Below, in pieces: positions 1 to 7,497 of a DNA stretch of 18,289 nucleotides. The notes under the pieces were generated by a model, which was not told the DNA's origin, did no database searches, and saw only the letters and a list, made by a program, of their open reading frames with translations. The DNA is taken from positions 1-18,289 of the forward strand of contig JASMFX010000079.1 of the NCBI GenBank assembly GCA_030751555.1, read 5' to 3'. The position numbers were made by a program, and so were the translations under genes. How positions within the stretch are numbered: the first letter of the stretch is position 1; each line of letters starts with the position of its first letter. The stretch is from Candidatus Woesearchaeota archaeon. Its GTDB lineage: Archaea; Nanoarchaeota; Nanoarchaeia; Woesearchaeales; CALCXY01.

Positions 1-56
1 TTATGGCTATTGTTTTAGCTGTTAGTGGATTTCATTACTGGCGAAGAAATAAGTAA
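1..56 (+). CDS. C-terminal end of an unidentified protein (partial)
   Basis: An open frame enters from the left edge and stops with TAA at 54-56, three bases before the spt5 stop on the other strand. The visible residues are a short hydrophobic run (AIVLAVSGF) followed by HYWRRNK, which looks like a membrane-spanning end with a basic cytoplasmic tail. Too little is present to name a family. It would converge on the secE-spt5 pair. Confidence 0.35.
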   Translation, partial: MAIVLAVSGFHYWRRNK

Positions 57-59
57 TTG

Positions 60-635
60 TTAGAATTCTTCATCGTCTTCCTCAGATTCTTCATCTGACT
101 CCCTTCGGATAACCTTTACAGCATCAAACTTAAGAGTGATAGGAATAGGTACTGCTGCTTCAAGCAATTCGACAACAACCTCTTCCTTTGTTTTGTCTAT
201 TCTCGATATTTTTGCTTTTTCTCGCTTGAAAGGCCCTGATATAATCTCACAGATATCATTTTTTTGAATATTGACTTCCCGTTTTACCTGCTCCAACATG
301 TGTTCTATTTCCTTGTAGTCTATCAGATTTGGAAGGATGCCTCTTGCATAGGGAACCCCAAATGCTGCCTGTTCTGCGTCTTGTCTAGAAAAGGATTCAA
401 TGAAGATGTAACCTTTCATTCCATGAGGTCGGATTATACAGTAAACGCCTAGTTTCTTCTTTGGCGCATTTGTAGAAACAAAGTCCATAACTTGATCTTC
501 TCTGTTAGCAGTTGTTCTTAGAGCGAAGATTTTGATATCTTCCTTCTCCTTTGATTCTTTTTCCTTGGCGTCCTTGTCCTTTGGATCAGACTTGGCGTCT
601 TTTGATTCAGGATTTTCCTTTTTTTCGTTTCCCAT
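60..635 (-). CDS. spt5: Transcription elongation factor Spt5 (NusG-like)
   Basis: Spt5 binds the RNA polymerase clamp with Spt4 and raises processivity. The 191-residue protein has an NGN domain at about 34-115 (IKIFALRTTANREDQV, then HGMKGYIFIE, typical of NGN) and a KOW domain at about 122-175 (KNDICEIISGPFKREKAKI). Archaeal Spt5 is usually near 150 residues. The excess here is an N-terminal K/E/D-rich extension of about 33 residues and an acidic tail (residues 179-191, mostly D/E/S). The start codon lies one base after the secE stop, so the two are surely co-transcribed. In many archaea this pair precedes ribosomal protein L11; here it is followed by a convergent gene instead. Recognition of the NGN-KOW order is firm; the role of the charged tails is unknown. 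Confidence 0.93.
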   Translation of the reverse strand: MGNEKKENPESKDAKSDPKDKDAKEKESKEKEDIKIFALRTTANREDQVMDFVSTNAPKKKLGVYCIIRPHGMKGYIFIESFSRQDAEQAAFGVPYARGILPNLIDYKEIEHMLEQVKREVNIQKNDICEIISGPFKREKAKISRIDKTKEEVVVELLEAAVPIPITLKFDAVKVIRRESDEESEEDDEEF

Positions 636-636
636 T

Positions 637-834
637 TTAAAAAAATAATTGTTTTACCATCTGGATCAAAAAGCCTATGAGACCGATAGCAATTATGCCT
701 AGTCCTGAGACTTTAACAATTGTCTTAAACTCCATTCCATTTGGTTTTTTTGTAACCCTTAAGACTCTCCAACACTCTTTAAGATAATTTTTTATCTTAA
801 AAAGGAGAGAAGGTTTTTCTTCGTAATATTCCAT
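637..834 (-). CDS. secE: Preprotein translocase subunit SecE (Sec61-gamma)
   Basis: This 65-residue protein fits archaeal SecE, the single-span subunit that clamps SecY in the membrane. An amphipathic N-terminal stretch (about residues 8-35, with KNYLKECWRVLRVTKKPN, the typical W/R-rich and K-P pattern) is followed by one hydrophobic span at about 41-60. Length and topology match the family. It heads a two-gene unit with spt5, an archaeal arrangement seen widely. A TATA-like box at 861-870 lies about 31 bases upstream of the start, giving at most a very short leader. Confidence 0.88.
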   Translation of the reverse strand: MEYYEEKPSLLFKIKNYLKECWRVLRVTKKPNGMEFKTIVKVSGLGIIAIGLIGFLIQMVKQLFF

Positions 835-860
835 GATAATAAGATAGAGTTATATGGGAC

Positions 861-870
861 ATTTATAAAG
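861..870 (-). promoter_or_regulatory. TATA box of secE-spt5
   Basis: Read on the minus strand this is CTTTATAAAT, centred about 31 bases before the secE ATG. The next start on the other strand (fkbp) has its own box 45 bases away, so the two genes are divergent with separate promoters. Confidence 0.6.
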
Positions 871-909
871 GTTGCGGTTCTACAGTTCGGTTACTTGTCG
901 AACAAAACA

Positions 910-917
910 TTTATAAA
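910..917 (+). promoter_or_regulatory. TATA box of the FKBP gene
   Basis: TTTATAAA, centred 26-27 bases before the ATG at 940. With archaeal transcription starting about 26 bases after the box centre, the mRNA would begin at or next to the start codon (leaderless). This argues against the upstream in-frame TTG at 895. Confidence 0.65.
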
Positions 918-939
918 CATCCTCCAGACCTCATTCATT

Positions 940-1602
940 ATGTCCTTAAAAGAAAAAGAATTCATAGAGATTGAGTATACTGGTAAAACTAAAGAAGAAG
1001 AGATTATCTTTGATACTACTGATGAAAAAATAGCTAAAGATAATGGGCTTTTTAACGAACAGGTAAAGTATGGACCTGTTACTGTTTGTTTAGGAGAGGG
1101 ACATATCATACCTGGCTTGGATAAACAGATAATTGGCAAGGAACCAGGGAAGTATGAGTTTGAGGTGGGGCCTGAAGATGCTTTTGGAAAGAAAAATCCT
1201 AAATATATCCAGCTTATTCCTACCTCTAAGTTTGCTAAGCAAGGAATTAAGCCAATGCCTGGTTTGCAAGTCAATATTGACGGATCTATGGGGATTGTAA
1301 AGACAGTTTCTGGTGGGAGGACTATTGTTGATTTTAATAATCCTTTGTCAGGAAAGGATGTTGTTTACAGTGTTAAGATTAATAAGAAGGTTAGTGGCAC
1401 TAAGGAGCAGATAGAGGCTTTACTGCAACTGGTTTTTCAGGTAAAGGCGCCTGCTGTTAAAGAGGAAGATGGCAAGTTTACGATTGAGATGGAGCAGGAA
1501 CTTCCGGAAGAAGCGCAGAAGGCTATTAAGGAGAAGATTTTGTCACTAACAAAGACTAAGAACGTGGCGTTCTCATTCAAAAACAGTAAAAAACAACAAT
1601 AA
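940..1602 (+). CDS. FKBP-type peptidyl-prolyl cis-trans isomerase (SlyD/FKBP26-like)
   Basis: This enzyme would catalyse proline isomerisation and act as a folding chaperone. From ATG 940 the protein has 220 residues. The FKBP core is at about 6-150: EIEYTGK, then GEGHIIPGLDKQIIGKEPGK, and GPEDAFGKKNPKYIQ at the entry to the insert-in-flap chaperone domain, then a return to the core (GGRTIVDFNNPLSGKDVVYSVKI). A C-terminal domain of about 70 residues follows, as in the longer archaeal FKBPs of the FKBP26 type. A longer in-frame version from TTG 895 is unlikely because the TATA box lies inside it. It is divergent from secE-spt5 and precedes ftsZ1, which has its own promoter and leader. Confidence 0.9.
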   Translation: MSLKEKEFIEIEYTGKTKEEEIIFDTTDEKIAKDNGLFNEQVKYGPVTVCLGEGHIIPGLDKQIIGKEPGKYEFEVGPEDAFGKKNPKYIQLIPTSKFAKQGIKPMPGLQVNIDGSMGIVKTVSGGRTIVDFNNPLSGKDVVYSVKINKKVSGTKEQIEALLQLVFQVKAPAVKEEDGKFTIEMEQELPEEAQKAIKEKILSLTKTKNVAFSFKNSKKQQ

Positions 1603-1603
1603 A

Positions 1604-1640
1604 TTTAAATAGTAGATGTGCTATCTTTTATTTGAGGTGG
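1604..1640 (+). promoter_or_regulatory. ftsZ1 promoter, short leader and Shine-Dalgarno site
   Basis: A TATA box TTTAAATA (1604-1611) begins two bases after the fkbp stop. Its expected transcription start is near 1633. The strong Shine-Dalgarno sequence GAGGTGG (1634-1640) ends four bases before the TTG at 1645. Unlike most genes here, ftsZ1 therefore seems to use a short leader with SD-guided initiation. Confidence 0.6.
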
Positions 1641-1644
1641 TCTA

Positions 1645-2760
1645 TTGGAACCAGAGATAAAGGAGGCAGAGAATGTAGATGTTTCTCAAAGTGTTCAACC
1701 TTCGAATAATAACAATAATGTTGATGCTGAGCTTGAACAGATGCTAACGCAGAAGAAGGCTAGTATTAAGGTTGTTGGCGCAGGTGGTGGCGGTAATAAT
1801 ACCATCAATAGGATAACAGAGGTAGGTGTTGCAGGAGCTGAGACTGTTGGGATTAATACCGATGCGCAGGATTTGCTTTTTACTAATTGTGATCATAAAG
1901 TTTTGATAGGAAAAGAGGTTACACAGGGCTTGGGCGCTGGGAGTAACCCTAAATTAGGAGAGGAGGCTGCTAGAGAGTCTGAACAGCAGATTAAACAGAG
2001 CTTAGCAGGATCAGACTTGGTTTTTATTACCTGTGGCCTCGGAGGTGGTACAGGAACAGGGAGTGTGCCTGTTATTGCTGAGATTTCTAAGAAAATGGGT
2101 GCTTTGACTGTTGCTATTGTTACCATTCCTTTTGCAATGGAGGGACAGAAGCGATTTGAAAATGCAACTATGGGCTTGGAAAAGCTAGAGGCAAGTGTTG
2201 ATACGCTTATTGTGATCCCTAATGATAAATTATTGGAGTTGGCTCCTGATTTGCCATTGCATACTGCTTTTAAAGTAGCTGATGAGATTTTAACAAATGC
2301 TGTTAAAGGAGTTGCTGAAATGGTTACTAAAGCAGGGTTGGTTAATCTGGATTTTGCTGATATTAGAGCAGTGATGACTGATGGAGGAGTTGCCTTGATT
2401 GGGGTTGGAGAGAGTGATTCTGATAATAGGGCAACTGAGGCTGTTGAGAAGGCTATTAATAATCCTTTGCTTGATGTTGATATTGGAGGGGCTAACGGTG
2501 CCTTGATTAATGTGGCTGGAGGCCAGGATATGACCCTGGATGAGGCTAGGAAGGTTGTTGAGACTGTTTCTGAACGGTTAAGTGATGACGCCAAGATCAT
2601 TTGGGGGGCTCAGATCCTTGAAGATTTGGATAAAACCATACGTTGTATATTGATTATTACTGGTGTCAAAAGTTCTCAGATCTTTGGACCTGCAAATAGC
2701 ATTGTAGGAAAGCAGAAAAAGGAGATTGAGACAGAATTAGGAATAGATTTTGTTGATTAG
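1645..2760 (+). CDS. ftsZ1: Cell division protein FtsZ, paralogue 1
   Basis: FtsZ is the tubulin-like GTPase that forms the division ring. The 371-residue protein has a variable, Asn-rich N-terminal tail (1-39), the glycine-rich nucleotide loop VVGAGGGGNN (43-52), the tubulin signature GGGTGTG (133-139), the switch segment IPFAMEGQKR (161-170) and the T7 synergy loop NLDFAD (234-239) with the catalytic acidic residues in place. The C-terminal linker is short and ends in KEIETELGIDFVD. The start is TTG, chosen because it directly follows a strong SD site. The stop overlaps the last codon of the convergent gene at 2757. A second FtsZ is encoded at 8577-9647; many archaea need both. Which paralogue matches the named FtsZ1 or FtsZ2 clades would need a tree. 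Confidence 0.96.
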   Translation: MEPEIKEAENVDVSQSVQPSNNNNNVDAELEQMLTQKKASIKVVGAGGGGNNTINRITEVGVAGAETVGINTDAQDLLFTNCDHKVLIGKEVTQGLGAGSNPKLGEEAARESEQQIKQSLAGSDLVFITCGLGGGTGTGSVPVIAEISKKMGALTVAIVTIPFAMEGQKRFENATMGLEKLEASVDTLIVIPNDKLLELAPDLPLHTAFKVADEILTNAVKGVAEMVTKAGLVNLDFADIRAVMTDGGVALIGVGESDSDNRATEAVEKAINNPLLDVDIGGANGALINVAGGQDMTLDEARKVVETVSERLSDDAKIIWGAQILEDLDKTIRCILIITGVKSSQIFGPANSIVGKQKKEIETELGIDFVD

Positions 2761-3269
2761 GATTTTCGTGCTGATTCTACGAGGATACCTGCTTCATGTA
2801 CTGCTCTTTTAATTACTGTTTCAATGTGTTTGAATAATACTATTAATTGCCAGGTGTCTTCTTTATTCCACATTGTTTGATTGCGTGTTTTTTCGTCGTA
2901 AACCCGCAGAGCACGATCAAACATTGTGTTTATACTTAAGGTATTTCCTTGAATATGAGATTGGAGCTCTGCGTCGTGTGGACGTCCATGCTCATGCATG
3001 TGGTTTTTTAGGAGCTCAGATAATTCTGCAGAATAATCCTCGACATCACTCCTCAGGCGTTTATACTCTCCGAAGAGTCTTTGTGCTTTATCTTTTATAA
3101 TATGGAAATCAAGTTTTTCTCTCCTTCCGGCTACGATGAGGCCCTCTAGATATGCAAGGTATGCTTTTATGTCTGTGTGAAATTTTTCTAGTTCTTCTTT
3201 TTCATTACTAGCACTAAATAGTTTAGGATTAGTAAAGCGTTGAATACTGAATGGATGCCTAAATACCAT
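2757..3269 (-). CDS. Conserved-looking helical protein of unknown function
   Basis: I do not recognise this 170-residue protein. After a short basic N-terminus (about 1-20) it is predominantly charged and helical, with heptad-like spacing through about 25-90 and 115-165 and no clear membrane span, signal peptide or metal motif; a His-rich patch HMHEHGRPH lies near residues 89-97. It converges on ftsZ1 and the two reading frames overlap by four bases at their stops. A TATA-like palindrome at 3292-3301 lies 27-28 bases upstream of its ATG, which supports the start and a real, leaderless gene. It resembles short coiled-coil bundle proteins, but no function should be assigned. Confidence 0.72.
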   Translation of the reverse strand: MVFRHPFSIQRFTNPKLFSASNEKEELEKFHTDIKAYLAYLEGLIVAGRREKLDFHIIKDKAQRLFGEYKRLRSDVEDYSAELSELLKNHMHEHGRPHDAELQSHIQGNTLSINTMFDRALRVYDEKTRNQTMWNKEDTWQLIVLFKHIETVIKRAVHEAGILVESARKS

Positions 3270-3291
3270 GAGTTACTATGCTGGAATGTGA

Positions 3292-3301
3292 TATTTAAAT
3301 A
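3292..3301 (-). promoter_or_regulatory. TATA box of the helical orphan
   Basis: TATTTAAATA, a perfect 10-bp palindrome, centred 27-28 bases from the ATG at 3269. The desulfurase on the other strand has a better placed box of its own at 3352-3360. Confidence 0.6.
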
Positions 3302-3351
3302 TTGCTATTTTGGGGTGTGTTTAGTGGTTTCAAGCATATATGGAGGAAATG

Positions 3352-3360
3352 TTTTTAAAT
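3352..3360 (+). promoter_or_regulatory. TATA box of the cysteine desulfurase gene
   Basis: TTTTTAAAT centred exactly 26 bases before the ATG at 3382. It lies inside the longer open frame that begins at ATG 3340, so it argues that 3382 is the true start. Confidence 0.65.
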
Positions 3361-3381
3361 GGTTTTGAAACTATTAGTCAT

Positions 3382-4485
3382 ATGAAAGCAGTATATCTAG
3401 ATAATGCAGCCACTACCAAAGTTAGGAAAGATGTAGTTTCAGCTATGATGCCTTACTTTAGCGATAGTTTTGGAAATGCTTCTTCGCTTTATAAGATGGG
3501 GGAGGATGCTAGTGATGCGGTTGGTTCGGCTCGTGGGAAGATTGCTCGGTTTTTGGGTGTAAAAGATGATGAGATTATCTTTACTTCAGGAGGGACTGAG
3601 AGCAATAACCTTGCTTTGAAGGGGATTGTTTGTGCAGGAGATCATGTGATTGTTTCAAAGGTTGAGCATGATTCTATTTTGAAGGCTTGTAAAGCTTTGG
3701 AAAAAGAAGGTGTGGAGGTTAGCTATGTTGGTGTGGATAAGGATGGTAAGGTAGGTGTTGATGATGTTGAGAAGGCTCTAAAGGATAATACCAAGCTTGT
3801 TTCTGTGATGCATGCTAACAATGAAGTTGGAACTTTACAGGATATTGATGCTATTGGGAAGATTTGTCGCTCTCATGGGGTTTTGTTCCATACTGATGCT
3901 GTCCAGAGTTTTTGCAAGGTTAAGATTGATTTAAGTAATGTTGATTTAGCTAGTTTTTCTGCTCATAAGATTCATGGCCCTAAAGGCGTTGGAGGGCTTT
4001 ATGTTAAGAAGGGGGTTAGACTGAAGGCTCTGCTTGATGGAGGAGGGCATGAGTTTGGATATCGCTCGGGGACTGAGAATGTTCCGGGTATTGTTGGTTT
4101 TGGAGCAGCTGTTAAGATGATTGATGCTGAGAAAGTCTTGGGGTTGAGGGATAGGCTAATTGAAGGTGTTTTGCAGATTGATGGCTCGTGGTTGAATGGT
4201 TCTGCAGGGGATAGATTGTGTAATAATGCTCATTTTGGTTTTAAAGGGATTGAAGGCGAGGCACTTGTTTTGAAACTGGATGATGTTGGGATTATGGTGA
4301 GTACTGGGAGTGCTTGTAGTTCTAAGAGTTTGGAACCGAGTCATGTTTTGGTTGCGATGGGGTTGTCGAAAGTGGATGCTCATGGGGGTTTGCGATTAAC
4401 ACTATCTTCGGATACGACTGCTAAAGAGATTGATTATGTTTTGAAAGAATTGGGAAAGGCTGTTGAAGAGCTGAGAAACCCATAA
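3382..4485 (+). CDS. iscS: Cysteine desulfurase (NifS/IscS family)
   Basis: A PLP enzyme that takes sulfur from cysteine for Fe-S clusters and thiolated tRNA. From ATG 3382 there are 367 residues, a normal length. The canonical N-terminus YLDNAATTKV (5-14), the phosphate-binding TSGGTESNN (68-76), His96 in VEHDSI, HTDAVQ (170-175, PLP-ring Asp172), the Schiff-base lysine K196 in SAHKIHGPKG and the catalytic C312 in STGSACSS are all visible. The extended start at 3340 adds 14 residues before the family's usual N-terminus and contains the TATA box, so it is rejected. No IscU scaffold is adjacent, so the sulfur acceptor cannot be told from context; a role in tRNA thiolation as well as Fe-S assembly is open. 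It converges on the transaldolase gene with a 15-base gap. Confidence 0.94.
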   Translation: MKAVYLDNAATTKVRKDVVSAMMPYFSDSFGNASSLYKMGEDASDAVGSARGKIARFLGVKDDEIIFTSGGTESNNLALKGIVCAGDHVIVSKVEHDSILKACKALEKEGVEVSYVGVDKDGKVGVDDVEKALKDNTKLVSVMHANNEVGTLQDIDAIGKICRSHGVLFHTDAVQSFCKVKIDLSNVDLASFSAHKIHGPKGVGGLYVKKGVRLKALLDGGGHEFGYRSGTENVPGIVGFGAAVKMIDAEKVLGLRDRLIEGVLQIDGSWLNGSAGDRLCNNAHFGFKGIEGEALVLKLDDVGIMVSTGSACSSKSLEPSHVLVAMGLSKVDAHGGLRLTLSSDTTAKEIDYVLKELGKAVEELRNP

Positions 4486-4500
4486 GTTTATCTGATAAGA

Positions 4501-5307
4501 TTATTTAAACACTTTTTCATATTCTGGGACAACATCGTTTATGAATGCAACCATTCCTTCTGATGTTTTATGATGGATTAAGGTGTTAGTTAATGCTGGA
4601 TAGGGGATAGTTCCCACATGAGCCCCTACAAGGGCTGCTTCCCTCACCTGTCTTGCGTTTCTTAGGCTAGCTGCGATTATTTGGGATTTTATGTTGAAGT
4701 TGTCGAAGAGAAGGCGTGTTTGTTTTACTAAGTCTATTCCGCTGAGTATTCCATTATCTTCTAAAAACTGACCATCTTTTTTCCATCCTAACGCTGGGAA
4801 GTAATCAGATTTTTCAAATTCGATATTAGCGTTTTTTCTTAGATCATCGTCTACTCTTCCCACAAATGGGGATACGTATTTTGCCCCAGCTTTAGCTGCA
4901 AGCCAGGATTGTTCTGGTGTAAAGCAGAGGGTGACGTTTAATCCTATTCCTTTTTTTGCTAAGAAGGATATGGCTCTTAGACCGTCAGGGTTTGGTTCAT
5001 CTTTAGTAGATGGATTGATGGGAACTTTGATAACTACATTATTTGCAATCTTATTGTATTTTTTATAGAGGGTAAGGCCTTGTTCAGTCATGGTTTTATA
5101 GTCAGTGCCGATAACTTCTAATGAGAGGTCTTTTCCTTTTCCTACGGCTTGGCATAAGGTTTTGATGTATGCGTCCATGTCTTTTACTTTATGCTTTTCC
5201 TGGGCTTTTTTTATTAGAGAAGGGTTGGTTGTTACGCCATCTGCAACTCCCCAGGTCATTACCTCTTTTATTTCATCAATATCTGCTGAGTCTAGGAATA
5301 TTTTCAT
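4501..5307 (-). CDS. tal: Transaldolase family protein (fructose-6-phosphate aldolase/TalA type)
   Basis: This enzyme transfers a dihydroxyacetone unit between sugar phosphates, or acts as a fructose-6-phosphate aldolase. The 268-residue protein starts MKIFLDSAD, then DGVTTNPSL (24-32), the Schiff-base lysine K94 in NVVIKVPIN, NVTLCF (124-129), SPFVGRVDD (146-154) and AASLRNARQV (212-221). These are family motifs of the compact (beta/alpha)8 class I aldolases. Typical short members have about 215 residues; the extra length is largely an insert around 155-190, so specificity is uncertain. In DPANN genomes transaldolases often belong to a partial pentose phosphate route. A TATA box at 5330-5338 is 27 bases upstream of the ATG. 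Confidence 0.9.
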   Translation of the reverse strand: MKIFLDSADIDEIKEVMTWGVADGVTTNPSLIKKAQEKHKVKDMDAYIKTLCQAVGKGKDLSLEVIGTDYKTMTEQGLTLYKKYNKIANNVVIKVPINPSTKDEPNPDGLRAISFLAKKGIGLNVTLCFTPEQSWLAAKAGAKYVSPFVGRVDDDLRKNANIEFEKSDYFPALGWKKDGQFLEDNGILSGIDLVKQTRLLFDNFNIKSQIIAASLRNARQVREAALVGAHVGTIPYPALTNTLIHHKTSEGMVAFINDVVPEYEKVFK

Positions 5308-5329
5308 AACAGTTTTATGGAATTGGGGG

Positions 5330-5338
5330 TTTATAAAT
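5330..5338 (-). promoter_or_regulatory. TATA box of the transaldolase gene
   Basis: TTTATAAAT, centred 27 bases from the ATG at 5307. As it is nearly symmetric it could also serve the + gene, placing a start near 5361, just before an in-frame ATG at 5369. Confidence 0.6.
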
Positions 5339-5437
5339 TTTGTGTGTTGGTGTTCAATGGGTGTTTTGATGGTTATTGATGGTTGTATGTGTTTCAGACA
5401 CGAAATGCATAAATACTTTGGATTGTTTTTGGTATTG

Positions 5438-6598
5438 ATGTTATTAACTGATTTTCCTATTGGTAATATTCGATATATTCTGTATCCTGAGGCTATTGCA
5501 ACATTGGAGGGGAATGGGATAGCTAGGAGGGTGAGGAATACACTTTCTGAAGTGGGAAAGTTTCTTAGGAATTTTGTTAGACCTAATATTATGCATTGTA
5601 GGCAGGATATTAAGGAGTTAGAAGAGGAGGTATTCTTTTATAGTAAGCTTATTGCTGCTGAGAGGGATGAATTACTTAGTGGTGTAAGAGAGATAATTAG
5701 GACACCGAGACTTTTAAAGTGGGATGTTGAGAGGACACATGGGACTTTTGGGACTCTGGAGATGTCTCAGCTCCAGAGATATGAGGAGATTTCTATGTTG
5801 GCGGGGTTTCATGCTTCCCATATTATTTTTCCTAATGAATTAGCTGCGTATAGAAATTTTGGTTTTGAGAGTGTTAGTGCTTTTGCTGGGGCTGTTGGAG
5901 CGTATATTGATCAGTCGCTGCGCAGCAAACAAGGACTTGGTTATGTTTGGGAGACTAAGCTGGAAGATGGGAGGACCTGGTTGAATAGTATGCAGCCAAG
6001 TGATGACCAAGATTTTGAGGTTGGTCAATTGGATGTGAGTAGCTATGAGACAAAAGATCCTCTTGGAAAAGAGGTTTTATATCGACCGAAAAGAAGCCAT
6101 GACTCAAGAGGCTTTAGATATGAGCGTGGAGAGGGGCCTTTTTTAAGCTTGATGTTGAAATATACGTTTCATGTTATGGCTGAGAGTGCTGTATTGGCTG
6201 ATCATGGCAGGGCGTTGATTGAAGAAGTTAAGGAACATAGGGAGGGGAATCTGGGAAAGGAGGATATGGGCTATGAGGGTGTATCATCTAACTTTTTGGA
6301 TGAGTTTCCCAGGGTTGATGGAGATTATAGGCCTTTAGACGAGGTTAAAGAGTGGTATCATACATTTAATGTCTGGATGGGGCAGGAGAATGAGTTAGTG
6401 ATTGGGGGTGTGGAAGATGGCAGGGTTGTTCCTCGGGCTGTTTTTTATCCTCAGGATGTGGATCATGCTTTAAGGGGATTGTTTATTGGGATGACTTGTA
6501 CAGGTATTCCTGGGAGAACAAGTCCTGCGCAGTTGATTAAAGTTATGGAATATCGGTTTTCTGAGCAGTTTAGAGAGGATGTTCTGACTGTTGATTAG
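5438..6598 (+). CDS. Unrecognised protein of about 386 residues
   Basis: I cannot assign a family. The stretch from about residue 20 to 80 is helical and charged (EVGKFLRNFVRP, then KELEEEVFFYSKLIAAERDELL). Later parts look like a globular soluble domain with many aromatic residues (GLGYVWETKLEDGRTWL, SMLAGFHASHIIFPNE, EWYHTFNVWMGQENEL). No catalytic motif stands out. The start is uncertain. ATG 5438 has a TATA-like CATAAATAC centred 26 bases upstream, matching the local rule. In-frame ATGs at 5357, 5369 and 5405 are alternatives; from those the protein would begin with a hydrophobic stretch (YFGLFLVLMLL) that could act as a membrane anchor. The frame remains open further back but there it runs antisense to the transaldolase gene. 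It converges with the nuclease at 6616. Confidence 0.72.
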   Translation: MLLTDFPIGNIRYILYPEAIATLEGNGIARRVRNTLSEVGKFLRNFVRPNIMHCRQDIKELEEEVFFYSKLIAAERDELLSGVREIIRTPRLLKWDVERTHGTFGTLEMSQLQRYEEISMLAGFHASHIIFPNELAAYRNFGFESVSAFAGAVGAYIDQSLRSKQGLGYVWETKLEDGRTWLNSMQPSDDQDFEVGQLDVSSYETKDPLGKEVLYRPKRSHDSRGFRYERGEGPFLSLMLKYTFHVMAESAVLADHGRALIEEVKEHREGNLGKEDMGYEGVSSNFLDEFPRVDGDYRPLDEVKEWYHTFNVWMGQENELVIGGVEDGRVVPRAVFYPQDVDHALRGLFIGMTCTGIPGRTSPAQLIKVMEYRFSEQFREDVLTVD

Positions 6599-6615
6599 GA
6601 TTCGGTGGGCAAAAA

Positions 6616-7449
6616 CTATTCCTTAATACAAACATTATAATGGTCACATTGCCCTGTACGCCATTTGCATAGAGGAGTGATTTGTTTCGAATAGTCTTTT
6701 ATATCTATTGAGGTGGTTGATTTATGGATCAATTCCACTTCTTTCTTTGCAAACTCTAGGAGTTCTTTATCTACTGTCAAGGTTTGTTCGTTGAATTTGA
6801 GAAAGTTAATCCCTACTTTTGATGGTAGGGTGTCGTGGGTTTGCTCATAGAGAAGGGCATAGATTGCTAATTGGAGTTTGTAATCTTCTGATATCACATC
6901 TCTCTTGGAGGTTTTGTAGTCCATGAGGATGACTTTGCCTTCGATCTTGTGGATAGCGTCGATAAATCCCCTCACTCCGTGGTCTTTTGAGATGTAGTAT
7001 TTTTCAGTCTCAGGGGCGAGATGTTTGAAGGCTTGCTGGAGGGTTTCTTTTTCTAGAAACACCTTTATCTTTTCTACAAAATTCTTATGGAATTGATTGA
7101 TCATCATGACTGACTCGTCGTGGTAGTGTTTTAATTCCTCGGGCTTGAGTTGCAAGGAGCTGAGCTCTCTGTAGCTCTTTTGCCAGTGTTTTTTGAATAT
7201 TTCGTTGAGGACTACCTTGAACGTGTAATCGTAATCATCCTTTGTGAGATTGTCTATGTTGATTGTGAAGAACTCCTCTAAGGTTGAGTGTACGACTTTT
7301 CCCCTCGTGAGGTGGATTGAGGGAAGACTCTTTAATTTTTTGATGTAGGAATAGTAGTATTTTCTTGGACATTGGCGGTAGGTGTTTATCGAAGAAGGTG
7401 ATTGGATTCTTGCAAACTTTGCGACTTGCTCTGCCTCTTTTTCAGTCAT
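6616..7449 (-). CDS. PD-(D/E)XK nuclease, RecB/Cas4-like, with probable Fe-S cluster
   Basis: A stand-alone RecB-type nuclease domain of 277 residues, expected to cut or trim DNA ends in repair. Visible motifs are H54 in RGKVVHSTLEEF, D164 in GFIDAIH, D177 and K179 in MDYKTS (the D-x-K core), and the QxxxY motif Q193/Y197 in YKLQLAIYALLY. C27 in YRQCPRKYYY plus C261, C268 and C274 at the C-terminus make the four-cysteine pattern that holds a 4Fe-4S cluster in AddB, Cas4 and related nucleases. There is no CRISPR array or cas1/cas2 in the window, so a Cas4 role is not supported. ATG 7449 is chosen over an in-frame TTG at 7452 because a TATA box (7471-7480) is centred 26 bases upstream. Confidence 0.9.
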   Translation of the reverse strand: MTEKEAEQVAKFARIQSPSSINTYRQCPRKYYYSYIKKLKSLPSIHLTRGKVVHSTLEEFFTINIDNLTKDDYDYTFKVVLNEIFKKHWQKSYRELSSLQLKPEELKHYHDESVMMINQFHKNFVEKIKVFLEKETLQQAFKHLAPETEKYYISKDHGVRGFIDAIHKIEGKVILMDYKTSKRDVISEDYKLQLAIYALLYEQTHDTLPSKVGINFLKFNEQTLTVDKELLEFAKKEVELIHKSTTSIDIKDYSKQITPLCKWRTGQCDHYNVCIKE

Positions 7450-7470
7450 CAAAATATGGGAGGGTAGGTA

Positions 7471-7480
7471 GTATTTAAGG
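7471..7480 (-). promoter_or_regulatory. TATA box of the nuclease gene
   Basis: Read on the minus strand it is CCTTAAATAC, centred 26 bases before ATG 7449. It is only nine bases from the left target duplication of the 7498-7709 element, so the insertion lies just upstream of this promoter. Confidence 0.6.
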
Positions 7481-7488
7481 TTTTCTTG

Positions 7489-7497
7489 AAACCTTCA
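7489..7497. repeat. Left 9-bp target-site duplication
   Basis: AAACCTTCA, repeated exactly at 7710-7718 on the far side of the inverted-repeat element. A perfect direct repeat directly abutting both inverted-repeat ends is the mark of transposition. Confidence 0.8.

Noticed and set aside
895..939. Upstream TTG start for the FKBP gene
   Set aside because: The TATA box lies within this extension and the ATG at 940 fits the leaderless spacing and the family's N-terminus.
1893..2600. Long antisense open frame inside ftsZ1
   Set aside because: It is a by-product of the codon usage in ftsZ1; a similar but shorter antisense frame occurs inside ftsZ2.
5105..5356. N-terminal extension of the unknown + gene into the transaldolase region
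   Set aside because: This part is antisense to the transaldolase coding sequence and lies upstream of any usable promoter.
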